From NCBI GenBank assembly GCA_026984935.1, contig JALSRD010000061.1:1-52760 (forward strand): a DNA stretch of 52,760 bases, given 5' to 3'. How positions within the stretch are numbered: position 1 is the stretch's first letter; each line of letters starts with the position of its first letter. The notes beneath the pieces were generated by a model. The model was not told the origin of the DNA and did not search any database. It saw only the letters and a program-made list of their open reading frames with translations. This DNA is from Desulfobacterales bacterium (lineage in GTDB: Bacteria > Desulfobacterota > Desulfobacteria > Desulfobacterales > JALSRD01). Position numbers and translations under genes: made by a program. Positions 44,493-52,760 of this stretch are shown piece by piece.

Positions 44493-47400
44493 TTACAAAC
44501 TGCTTTGGGCTGGATTGGTGGACGGCACGAAAAATTCGTAGTCGTAAAAATCATCCCATCCCAGATTCAGCGGATGATGGTTGACCCCCTGCATGGCATC
44601 GAGAACGGCCGAAGGGGTGGTGGCAAAAACGGCATGCGCCGAAAGATCGGTGCTGGAGAACAACTTGCTCTCTGTTGCCGGGCTGAAATAGGTGCGCAGG
44701 TTGAACCCCCCGGCCGTGCTGGCGTTGTATGTCGACGGCACCTGTTCAATGTGCAGGTGGTGCGGTTCATCGAAAATCAGCGTACCCGCAAAAGTACTCA
44801 GCCAGTTCCCGGCCGCATCGGCCATGACGGTTTCATATCCGATACGGTCTCCCAGGGCATCGTAGAGATCCAGCCGCAGAGTCGTGCCCGGCTCGGCATA
44901 TCCGCTGTAGATCGGCGACACCGGAATCAGGGGCGGTTCAAAGACACGTGCGCGGGCCGGCCGCAACCAGGGCTGCTCATCCAGGCGCTCGAAATAGCGG
45001 TCCAGCGACGTTTCCACGGCGTGCGCCTCCTGGCGCTCAAACAGCACATCGAAGGCAAACTGCGGACCGGCGGGCTGGCCGGGGACCACGGACGGGGCCG
45101 GTGTCCCATGTCCACCCGACGGCGCCGGTACCTGGGCCGGCGGCTGAGGCGGCAAGGCATAGCCGAAGTCCGCATCCAGGCGCGTCTGGCTGGCAGCAAG
45201 CTGCAGCGTGATCGTGCCGTCCAGAACACCGTCGGGGTCGAAGGTCGCCCGCATGCCCGGCGGCAGCGTGGCCGGATCGACGCTGACCGTGTGTCGGCCG
45301 GCCGGCAGGTGCTCGAAACGGTAGGTGCCGTCGGGGCCGGTGACTGTCGTGGCGTGGTAATCCGGCGTCCCGTCGCCGTTTAAATCGACCCCCAAAGTCA
45401 CCTGCACGCCGGCCAGGCCGGATTCGCCGCCGTCCATCACACCGTTGCGGTTGGCGTCGTTCCAGATGGTGTCGCCGATGACGCCGCTGCCGGTATAGCC
45501 GAAGTCCTGGTCCAGGTTGGTTTCGCCGGCGGACAGGGTCACGGCCGTGGTGTGGTCCGGCACACCGTCCGGGTCGGCGCTGGGCTGCATGCCGCCGGGC
45601 AGGGTCGTATGGTCAACGGTAACCGTGTAACTGCCGTCCGGCAGATTGTCGAAAAGATAGTGGCCGTGGGCGTCGGTGACCGTGGTCAGGGTTTCGTCGA
45701 TCCCGTCGTTGTCAATGTCGCCCACCAGGGTGACGGTGACGCCGCCGATGCCGGCTTCCCCGGAATCCTGGTGGCCGTCGGCGTCGGCGTCGAAAAAGAT
45801 GAAATCACCGATGGCCCCCACCGAGGCATAACCGAAATCCATGCTGTTGTTGACCTCGCCGACACCCAGGTTCAGGGTGCTGTGGTTGTCCAGCACGCCG
45901 TCGGGATCGGCGCTGGGCGAAAAGCCCGAGGGCAGGCTGGCGGCCGCGACGCTGACGGTATAAGCACCGGCCGGCAGGTGGTCCACATGGTAATTACCGT
46001 CGTTGTCGGTGGTGACGGTGGTGGTAAACTCGGCGATGCCGTCGCCGTCCACATCACCGCTGACGGTCACCTGCACGTTGGCGATCCCGACTTCGCCGGC
46101 ATCCTGCACACCGTTGTGGTTGCTGTCAAAGAAAATAAAGTCGCCGATGGCGCCGGTGCCGGTGTAGCCGAAATCCACACTGTTGTCGGTGGCGCCGGCG
46201 GCCAGGGCCACCGCCGCGGTGTGCGCCGTGGCCGTGCCGTCGGCGTCAAATGTGGGGTGCCAGTTGGCCGCGCCGGCGGGCAGCGTGGTATCCTCCACCG
46301 TGACCGTGTAGTCACCGCCCAGCAGATGGTCGAAATGGTAGGCGCCGTCGTTGGCCGTAACGGTGGTGGTCGTGTAATCCGGATGACCGTCGCCGTCGAT
46401 GTCGCCGGAAAGGGTCACCGTCACGCCGGCCAGGCCGGCATGCGCACCGTCGTTCTGCACGGCATCGGCATTGCCGTCAAACCAGACGAAATCGCCGATG
46501 GCGCCGGTGCCGCGGATACCGAAATCGATGTCGTCACGGTCCTGGTGGGCGGCCAGGGTAAAGGGTGTGGCGTTGTCCGGCGATGCCGTGTGGCTGTCCT
46601 GGTCGTAGGTGGCCTCGGAGCCGGCCGGCGGGGTCACGCGGACGTTGTAGTCTCCGGCCGGCAGATGGTCGAACTGATAGTGGCCGGCGGCGTCGGTGGT
46701 GGTCGTGGCCGTGTACTCCGCGACACCGTCGCCGTCGATGTCGGCGGTCAGCGTTACCGTCAGATTCCCGATGCCGCCTTCCCCGCTGTCCTGCACCCCG
46801 TCGGCGTCGGCGTCAACCCAGACCGTATCGCCCACGGTGTTCTGGCCGGTGTAGCCGAAATCCACGTCGGTGCGCTGCTGGCCGGCCGCCAGGGCGACAT
46901 GGCTTGCGCTGTGAGGCGTGGTGGCCGCGCCGTCCAGATCGTAGGTCGGGCTGAATCCGGCCGCTGTCAGGTCGGTGGGCTGGGTGCCGCCGGAAGTATT
47001 CGGATCCACAGTGATCACATAGTCGCCGAAGGCCGCCAGGTTATTGAAGGTGTAGTGCCCGGCGGCGTCGGTGCGTACAGTTTGACTGAACTCCGGCGTG
47101 CCGTCGCCGTCCACGTCGGCCGTGATCGTCACGTCCACGCCGGAGATACCTACATCGCCGCCGGCTGCATTGAACGTGCCGCCGTCGCCGCCGGCATCGA
47201 AAAAGACCGTATCGCCGATGGAACCGTCGGCAACCACCGCAAAAGCCGCTGAAGCGGTGTCCTGGGTGCCGTCCACCGGCGAACCCGGCCCGGTGTGGCC
47301 GTCGTCATAGGTGCGGTTGACCGGGTTGAGCGTTCCGAACTGGCTGCTCCAGTCGGCGTCCACGGTGTTGGTGTGGCTGCCGGCCGCAAAGCCGGCGCCC

Positions 47401-50400
47401 ATGACCTGGACCGCGTACTGCACTTCGATATAGCCGTTTTCCGGGATGCGCCAGGTACCCGGCGCGGTGCTGTCAAAGGAAATCGTGCCGTCGTGGTGGT
47501 CGGTGATCATGGTGGTGCCCGTGATATCCGTCGAGCTGTGGCCGTTGTTGAAGGCCGCATGGATCAGGTGGTCAAAGGAAGTTCCCGGCGCCAGGATATC
47601 ATCGGCGGTCACGTTGTAGGCCGTGGCATCACCGGTATTTGTAAAGCGCGCTGTGTAGGTCAGGATTTCGCCCGGGGAAGCATCCGTGCCGGCATCGGCG
47701 GAGTCAACCACGCTCTTGGTCGTGGTGATCTGGGGTTCGATGACCGTGATCGTGGGATCGGTGGGATCGTGCACGGTGACCGAAGTTCCCGGATGCGCCG
47801 GATCGTCAAAGTGCATGGCGGCGTGGTTGGTCAGCGTGGTGGGATCAAAGGCCGCGGTGCCGGGGTCATCGCCGTGGTTGCCGGCCACATCCTCGACCAC
47901 GGTCTCCACATGGATGACGAAACTGTTATCAGTCGCATTGTTGTTGGCGGTAACCGATACATCACCGAAATCAAAAAACACATCGCCGGCGTTGGTCGTC
48001 ACCGTGGGGTGAGTGACATCGGTGGGGCCGCTGAAACCGGTGGCATCCACCGAAGAGCCGAGATAGGCCATGCCGTCGGGCAGGTCGTCGCTGACGGTCA
48101 GACCGTGCGTACCGCCCTCGGAGAGCGTCACCACGATATCGTAGGTCACATGATCGCCGATGGTATACTGTGCGCGCGCGGGATCCAGCTTATCGATGGC
48201 GCCGGAAACGGAGATGACCCCCGGATTGCTGTGGGTGTAATTGTTGGCCGCCCCGCCGATGCCGCCGGTATCGCCGGTGCGTTCGCCGGAGTCCGCGTTA
48301 TACGGCGATATCTGCGTGTTGTCCGCGTGGTGCTCGGCATCCAGGCTCTCCCAGGTCACGGTGCCAGTGTTGGTGATCACCTGGCCGGCGGTGGCGGTGT
48401 TCAGCACGCCGCCGGTGACCAGAAACGTGGTTGCATGGCCCAGGTCCAGCTTGTCCCAGGTGGCGGAAAGCACGCCGGAAGCAAAGCTCTGGGAAGTGGG
48501 CGCATCCCCGCTGACCACGCTGACGCTGGCCGACGACCAGTCCACGGCCGCCGGCAGGGTGTCGCTAAACACGGCGTCGAAGGCGTCTTCGTGACTGGCG
48601 GCGCTGTGCTGCACGGTAATCCGGTATTGAACGGCATCGGCCTGGTCGTAATGCACGGCGTGGGCCGTATCGTCCGCATCCACCCAGGCGGATGTCGCCG
48701 GGTCCCAGACTTCCTTGTCCACCTGCAGGTCGGGCTCCTGCACGGTGACGTCGGGCGCGTGGGCATTTTCATGCAGCTGCACGCCGCCGGGGTTGTCCCA
48801 CTGCCACGCGGCGGCGTTGTTGAGCTGTGTGCCCTGCTGGTTGCCGGAGGTGTTTAACACCACCGCGGTGTAGGTCACGGTAATCGTTTCGTCGGCATGG
48901 TCGCTATCGCGGTCTGGATTGGTGAGGTTGCCGAAATCGATGCTAAAATCGTGCCCTGGTGACGCAAGGCCGTTTTGGGCATCGGTCAGCACCTGGTTCC
49001 AGCCGCCGGCATGGTCGGTCTGCAGGTCACCGTGCTCGATGGCATCGATGCTGACGATGGCCAGCCCGGGATCCAGCGTATCGGCCAGATGCACGTTGTG
49101 CGACTGGCCCTCGGGCACGGTAATTTGCACCTGATACTGCACGGTTTCACCGATGACCACGTCGTTGCCGGCAGTGGACGTCTCGCCGGTACCGACGATC
49201 GTTTTGGCCACCGCCGGCCGGGCCATGGTCACCGTGGCCGTGTCGTGCGGGCCGTCGGCGTCGCTGGGATAGTGGTCCGGACCGCCCTCGGTGCCGGCCA
49301 CGTCGGCCACCGCGGCCGTGTTGGTGATGTGCTGCGCGGGCTGTACACCGTCTGCGGCCTGCAGGTCGTAGGTGATCACCACGATGTTGTCGGTCTGATC
49401 AAGGCCGTCATGGTTGGCGTTCAGCGCGCCGTCGGCGTCATCGGCCAGGACGATGCCGCTGAAAAAATCAAAGCCGGCGCTGCCCGGCGCATCCCCGCTG
49501 GCGTCGGTAAAGGAAACGGCGCTGCCGTGGCCGTCGGTCACCGACAGGTTCAGGCCGGAACCCGGAACCGCAAAGCCGGCGGGCAGGTCATCGGTAATTT
49601 TAACGTCGAAAGCGCCCGAGTGGCCCACGTTTTGGGCCACGATGGCAAAGGTCACCAGGTCGCCGGCATCGATATGGCTCAGGTCGGCATCCACGGGATG
49701 GAGTGCCAGCCCGCTTTCGGTGATATCGCCGCCGCCGCGGAAACCGCTGCTCCCGGGGGCTGAAAAAGTTACCGGGCCCACGTCAGTCGGGGAAAACTGC
49801 CCGTCCGGGTTGTCGGTGGCCACCACGCCCTTGGTGATGTGCAGATCCGGCTCGTCCAGCACGATCTGCACGATGGCGTCGGTGTGGTTGTCCGCCAGGG
49901 GTGTGCCCTGTTCGGTGGCACGGACCTGGTTGGTCAAAAACAGCCCGTCGGCAAATGGTTTGTTGGAGGCGGTGACGGTAAAGAGGATATCGACGCTGCT
50001 ATGGGTGTCGCTGCCGTCGTGGTAGGGTGCCCAGTCAAAAACCAGGGCATTTCCGCTTTGGGCGGACACTGCGTCAAGCTGGACCCCGGACAGTGTGTGG
50101 TAGGTATCGCCGGCCGTGTAGGCCCACTGCCCGGCGCCGGGAAGCGTGCCATCGCTAGCCTTGCTCCAGCCGCTGGCCGTGCCGTCCTGGTCCGGATCGT
50201 GGACATCAAAGATCGGCAGCGGCAGGTAGTCGTTGAGATGGAAGTCCTCGGTGCTGGAAATCGGCATGTCGTAGTGCAGGTGATAGGTGACCGTATCGCC
50301 CGGCGAGATGTGCGGGTTGGGGCCCACGCCGGTGGCGCCGTTGATGGCATAAATGTCTTTTTCCACCGATCCGGTGACGATCTGTATGACGTCGCAGGAG

Positions 50401-52760
50401 GCGTCGGCCTCGCTGTGCCCTGTAAAGGCTGACGTGCCGGGGTCGTAGACCTCCCCCGTGATGGCAACCCCGCTGTCAATGATGTCGCCCTGGTCCACGT
50501 CGTTATCGCCGCCGCCGCCGGTTTCGCTGTGGTAGGCCTGTGCAATATCGGCCTGGTAGGTGATGCGGCCATGGGTGGGGCCATCCGGGTGTCCGTCGAC
50601 CAGGTCTCCGTTTAACCTACCGCCTGTGACGCCCATGCCGGACAGGATCTGCTGCAGGTTGTAATGCACTTCCAGGTCATGGCCCGCGCTCAACGTGGTC
50701 CACATGCCATCCCCGGCCGTGCCGGAGTCTGCCAGGGTGCGGTGGTAGTGGTTGCCGTTTTCCCAGATATCGATGGTGGCCGTGAAATGCCCGCCGGCAT
50801 CCGTATGCATGGCCAGGCCGTCGGCCACTACATCGTCGATGCGAAAACTGTAGTCACTGTCCGTCAAATCATGGTCACCGAAAGAGAAGTAATCCGAGAC
50901 CTGGAAGTCCAGGCTGTAGTCCAGGGTGTCGCCGGGAGTAGGACCGGCTGCACCGGTATCCTGCAAAGTATGGGCTTTCTGAATGGCGATGGACTGGGCG
51001 TGGGAGATATCGTCCACATCGGGGTTGCTGGAAAAATGGCCGTCGGCATTCACCTCGGCATTGATCGTGTCCGCCACATGGCTGTCGTGGGGATCGTGAG
51101 GATTCCAGCCATAGTCCACCTCGCCGTTGTTGACGACGTGCGCAACATCTCCGGTGGCAGGATCGATAACCGGGCTGCCGGCAGCGGTTTGATCCGGCAC
51201 GTAGAAATCGTAGCGCACCACGACATCCCCATGCCCGGCGCCGCCGGTTACGGTATTATTCAGCGAAACGACCAGGTCCTGGCCGCTGTGCACGCCGCTG
51301 CCCGGTGACGTGACGCTGTAGTCCGTCCCCTGGGTCAATGCGACGCCTCCGGCCGTCACCGAAACGGTTGCATCGCCGAGGTAATAGATATTGTCCGGCA
51401 GGTGTTCCGTAAGGGTGAGCCCCCCGTCGACGGTCTGGCCGTCGGCAATGTCGATACGCGCCACGTAGCTGGCCGGAAAGTTGGGCCCGGTGGGAATCTC
51501 CTGGTGGTTGACTTCAAAAGTCCGGCCGGCATCATCGGCCCACTGCCGCGTGTCGTCGTGGGCCGGATCGTGCTGCTGCTGGCAGTCACCGGCGACCTGG
51601 GGTACTTGGATATCCGCATTGTAGGTGACGACTTCGGGTTTGTAAGTCGTCTGGTGGGTGGCGATATCCCGCAGGGGATGATCGCCCGTGGGGTTGTCCA
51701 GGGCATCATGGCCGAACATGGCGCCGGTGGTGGTATGCACGCCAAGGTCCACACCCACGTCGGCATTTTCGCTCATGTGGGCGGTGACCACCACATCGGC
51801 GGACGGCTGGTCCGTGGTAAAGGAGCCGAAGGGCATGCGCAGGGAAACGAACTGGTCGCCGGCGTGAAACGTCTGGCCGCTGATACCGCTCAACTCCAGT
51901 GGTGCGCCGCTGTTGTCCGTGGCCCAGGGATGTTCGATAATCTGGCCGTCGGTGGTGATGTTGATGACGGTCGATTCCACATCGGCACCCAGATAGGTGG
52001 CATGGTCAAAAGTGATGCCGTCAACGGCGGCATCCGCACCGTCCTGGCCGCCGTCCAGCAGCATGTCGATGTAAGGCCCGTAAATCGTGCTGCCGGTGGT
52101 GTTGTCGAACGTGACCGTAAAAGTAAAGTCTTCGCCGATCATGGGATCGACGGCGGCATCGGCATCGGCGGCATGGGAAAGCCCGAGGGTCGCGTGATCG
52201 GCGGTTTCCGCCCCATCCGCATGTTGTTCGACGGTTTCCGTGGAATGTCCGTCCGGCGCGGTCGGGTCGTGATTATCCGGCGCTGCGGCCAGCGCATCGG
52301 TGTGGCCTTCGATGGGTGCCTGAGCGGCGGAATCCGCAGGGCTGCCGTTGGCGGACACCGTATGGGCGGCAGGGACCTGGGCGGGCGGGTCATGGTGAAC
52401 GGCAAGGTCCGCTGCTGCTGCATGCGTGCCGGAATTGCCGGTTGTGGCTGTGGCCTGCGCGTTTGCGGCATGGGTGCTGGCCGGCCCGGCAGGCGCGGCC
52501 GTGGGGTCGGCGGCCGCGGCAGGGACCGCCGGACCGTCAGCGTCATGGAGGGCGTTTTCGGACGGCGCCGCCGAATGCACCGTTACGTTTTGCGTGCCGG
52601 CCTGCGCGCCACCCGAGTTGCCGCCGGAGTCGGCGGCGATGCGCCCGGCATCCGCCGGAACTCCCCTGTCGCTCACCTTGGCAGGCGAAGCCGGATGGCT
52701 GTCCGGCGTTGCGGCGGTCCCGGTCGCCGGTTGCGCCGGCGGGGAAGCGGCCTCCTGTAG
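44493..52760 (-). CDS. Giant repeat-rich surface/adhesin-like protein (N-terminus outside window)
   Basis: At least 2755 residues; the frame is open through the right edge, so the GTG at 52676 need not be the start. The first ~200 visible residues are Ala/Pro/Thr/His/Asp-rich low complexity. About 600 residues of beta-rich modules follow, then several DUF11-like units (openings such as PDLHITKGV, RPAVAKTIV, PDLQVDKEV and PQITTTKSV, each with NT-type and DDLP strands), six SdrD_B-type repeats, a proline-rich linker and a unique ~190-residue C-terminus ending PSTNPAQSSL. Cysteine is nearly absent and there is no LPXTG or RTX nonapeptide. It is probably an exported, calcium-stiffened adhesin or biofilm protein, the cargo of the export genes immediately downstream. 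Confidence 0.85.
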   Translation of the reverse strand, partial: LQEAASPPAQPATGTAATPDSHPASPAKVSDRGVPADAGRIAADSGGNSGGAQAGTQNVTVHSAAPSENALHDADGPAVPAAAADPTAAPAGPASTHAANAQATATTGNSGTHAAAADLAVHHDPPAQVPAAHTVSANGSPADSAAQAPIEGHTDALAAAPDNHDPTAPDGHSTETVEQHADGAETADHATLGLSHAADADAAVDPMIGEDFTFTVTFDNTTGSTIYGPYIDMLLDGGQDGADAAVDGITFDHATYLGADVESTVINITTDGQIIEHPWATDNSGAPLELSGISGQTFHAGDQFVSLRMPFGSFTTDQPSADVVVTAHMSENADVGVDLGVHTTTGAMFGHDALDNPTGDHPLRDIATHQTTYKPEVVTYNADIQVPQVAGDCQQQHDPAHDDTRQWADDAGRTFEVNHQEIPTGPNFPASYVARIDIADGQTVDGGLTLTEHLPDNIYYLGDATVSVTAGGVALTQGTDYSVTSPGSGVHSGQDLVVSLNNTVTGGAGHGDVVVRYDFYVPDQTAAGSPVIDPATGDVAHVVNNGEVDYGWNPHDPHDSHVADTINAEVNADGHFSSNPDVDDISHAQSIAIQKAHTLQDTGAAGPTPGDTLDYSLDFQVSDYFSFGDHDLTDSDYSFRIDDVVADGLAMHTDAGGHFTATIDIWENGNHYHRTLADSGTAGDGMWTTLSAGHDLEVHYNLQQILSGMGVTGGRLNGDLVDGHPDGPTHGRITYQADIAQAYHSETGGGGDNDVDQGDIIDSGVAITGEVYDPGTSAFTGHSEADASCDVIQIVTGSVEKDIYAINGATGVGPNPHISPGDTVTYHLHYDMPISSTEDFHLNDYLPLPIFDVHDPDQDGTASGWSKASDGTLPGAGQWAYTAGDTYHTLSGVQLDAVSAQSGNALVFDWAPYHDGSDTHSSVDILFTVTASNKPFADGLFLTNQVRATEQGTPLADNHTDAIVQIVLDEPDLHITKGVVATDNPDGQFSPTDVGPVTFSAPGSSGFRGGGDITESGLALHPVDADLSHIDAGDLVTFAIVAQNVGHSGAFDVKITDDLPAGFAVPGSGLNLSVTDGHGSAVSFTDASGDAPGSAGFDFFSGIVLADDADGALNANHDGLDQTDNIVVITYDLQAADGVQPAQHITNTAAVADVAGTEGGPDHYPSDADGPHDTATVTMARPAVAKTIVGTGETSTAGNDVVIGETVQYQVQITVPEGQSHNVHLADTLDPGLAIVSIDAIEHGDLQTDHAGGWNQVLTDAQNGLASPGHDFSIDFGNLTNPDRDSDHADETITVTYTAVVLNTSGNQQGTQLNNAAAWQWDNPGGVQLHENAHAPDVTVQEPDLQVDKEVWDPATSAWVDADDTAHAVHYDQADAVQYRITVQHSAASHEDAFDAVFSDTLPAAVDWSSASVSVVSGDAPTSQSFASGVLSATWDKLDLGHATTFLVTGGVLNTATAGQVITNTGTVTWESLDAEHHADNTQISPYNADSGERTGDTGGIGGAANNYTHSNPGVISVSGAIDKLDPARAQYTIGDHVTYDIVVTLSEGGTHGLTVSDDLPDGMAYLGSSVDATGFSGPTDVTHPTVTTNAGDVFFDFGDVSVTANNNATDNSFVIHVETVVEDVAGNHGDDPGTAAFDPTTLTNHAAMHFDDPAHPGTSVTVHDPTDPTITVIEPQITTTKSVVDSADAGTDASPGEILTYTARFTNTGDATAYNVTADDILAPGTSFDHLIHAAFNNGHSSTDITGTTMITDHHDGTISFDSTAPGTWRIPENGYIEVQYAVQVMGAGFAAGSHTNTVDADWSSQFGTLNPVNRTYDDGHTGPGSPVDGTQDTASAAFAVVADGSIGDTVFFDAGGDGGTFNAAGGDVGISGVDVTITADVDGDGTPEFSQTVRTDAAGHYTFNNLAAFGDYVITVDPNTSGGTQPTDLTAAGFSPTYDLDGAATTPHSASHVALAAGQQRTDVDFGYTGQNTVGDTVWVDADADGVQDSGEGGIGNLTVTLTADIDGDGVAEYTATTTTDAAGHYQFDHLPAGDYNVRVTPPAGSEATYDQDSHTASPDNATPFTLAAHQDRDDIDFGIRGTGAIGDFVWFDGNADAVQNDGAHAGLAGVTVTLSGDIDGDGHPDYTTTTVTANDGAYHFDHLLGGDYTVTVEDTTLPAGAANWHPTFDADGTATAHTAAVALAAGATDNSVDFGYTGTGAIGDFIFFDSNHNGVQDAGEVGIANVQVTVSGDVDGDGIAEFTTTVTTDNDGNYHVDHLPAGAYTVSVAAASLPSGFSPSADPDGVLDNHSTLNLGVGEVNNSMDFGYASVGAIGDFIFFDADADGHQDSGEAGIGGVTVTLVGDIDNDGIDETLTTVTDAHGHYLFDNLPDGSYTVTVDHTTLPGGMQPSADPDGVPDHTTAVTLSAGETNLDQDFGYTGSGVIGDTIWNDANRNGVMDGGESGLAGVQVTLGVDLNGDGTPDYHATTVTGPDGTYRFEHLPAGRHTVSVDPATLPPGMRATFDPDGVLDGTITLQLAASQTRLDADFGYALPPQPPAQVPAPSGGHGTPAPSVVPGQPAGPQFAFDVLFERQEAHAVETSLDRYFERLDEQPWLRPARARVFEPPLIPVSPIYSGYAEPGTTLRLDLYDALGDRIGYETVMADAAGNWLSTFAGTLIFDEPHHLHIEQVPSTYNASTAGGFNLRTYFSPATESKLFSSTDLSAHAVFATTPSAVLDAMQGVNHHPLNLGWDDFYDYEFFVPSTNPAQSSL
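45156..47225 (-). repeat. Six tandem SdrD_B-type repeats within the giant protein gene
   Basis: Units start (reading right to left) at about 47225, 46842, 46505, 46154, 45818 and 45485. Each is ~110-127 residues, with the pattern (G/N).(I/V)GD..(F/W).D....G.QD.GE.GI..V.VT, then DxDGDG and DHLPAG.Y.V, and ends DFGY. The Asp-rich loops (DADADGVQDSGE, DVDGDG) look like calcium sites, as known for SdrD B repeats of staphylococcal proteins. The units differ by many substitutions, so they are old duplications and not recent copies. Confidence 0.88.
47226..50390 (-). repeat. Array of DUF11-like beta-sandwich modules in the giant protein gene
   Basis: At least six modules share an opening of the form (P/I)..(I/V).K.V followed by GD.V.Y.(I/V).(V/F) and a later (D)DLP.G segment, the pattern of DUF11/isopeptide-type surface domains. 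Boundaries are approximate. Lengths vary more than in the SdrD_B part, and several openings carry aspartate-rich inserts. Confidence 0.65.

Noticed and set aside
45156-47225. Regular spacing of similar sequence, considered as a CRISPR-like array
   Set aside because: The period is over 300 bases, the units are protein-coding SdrD_B repeats and there are no short identical repeats with spacers.
44115-52760. Very long plus-strand open frames opposite the giant gene and its neighbour (for example 45552-47252, 47295-48857, 51402-52760)
   Set aside because: They are antisense to a clearly structured repeat protein, show biased Val/Gly/Arg/His composition and no domains, and arise from GC-rich codon periodicity.
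44493-52760. RTX-type calcium repeats or a Gram-positive LPXTG sorting signal in the giant protein
   Set aside because: No GGxGxDxxx nonapeptides and no LPXTG plus hydrophobic tail are visible.

Overview
The window is GC-rich, densely coded bacterial chromosome. Gene content (long PPi-type phosphofructokinase, SMC-FtsY-HU series, PC4-type protein beside glyQS, NtrC-type two-component pair, many multi-domain envelope proteins) best fits a Gram-negative deltaproteobacterium (Desulfobacterota, perhaps Desulfobacterales). That placement is inference from gene families; no rRNA is present.

Layout. 1-8300: the end of a NorD-like von Willebrand factor A protein, a gap holding a decayed YefM-type antitoxin, rsmA, a reverse-strand PPi-phosphofructokinase, a fumarylacetoacetate-hydrolase family enzyme, a 49-residue zinc-ribbon protein and a complete polar amino acid ABC importer (binding protein, permease, ATPase). 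8459-14012: smc, ftsY and an HU-type protein on the plus strand. 14150-28222: a long minus-strand housekeeping run, read right to left: mfd, a SurA/PpiC-like chaperone, a RodZ-like protein, recO, a GHMP kinase, glyQ, glyS, a PC4-like protein, a nucleoside phosphorylase, a divergent NAD-dependent DNA ligase and acylphosphatase, several coupled by 4-8 nt overlaps. 28263-32315: tRNA-Thr(CGT) with its terminator, a PilZ protein, a PhnD-like binding protein and a chemoreceptor, closed by a strong terminator. 32351-37131 (minus): ilvD and an NtrC-type response regulator/histidine kinase pair.

37293-52760 (minus) is the most unusual part. A giant surface protein (at least 2755 residues, its start beyond the right edge) carries DUF11-like modules, six SdrD_B-type repeats and a non-repetitive C-terminal domain. 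Downstream in the same direction lie a TolC-type outer-membrane protein, an HlyD-type adaptor, a DUF3467 protein, an adaptor with a GAF-like cytoplasmic sensor, and an M50 metalloprotease with a PqqD-like N-terminus and an HlyD-like C-terminus. This looks like a dedicated envelope-spanning export or display system for the giant protein. It resembles type I secretion, but no ABC ATPase is visible; the polytopic M50-HlyD protein sits where the inner-membrane transporter would be expected. The two-component genes follow in the same orientation and may regulate it.

All calls are from reading the sequence and recalling family motifs; no database search was run.
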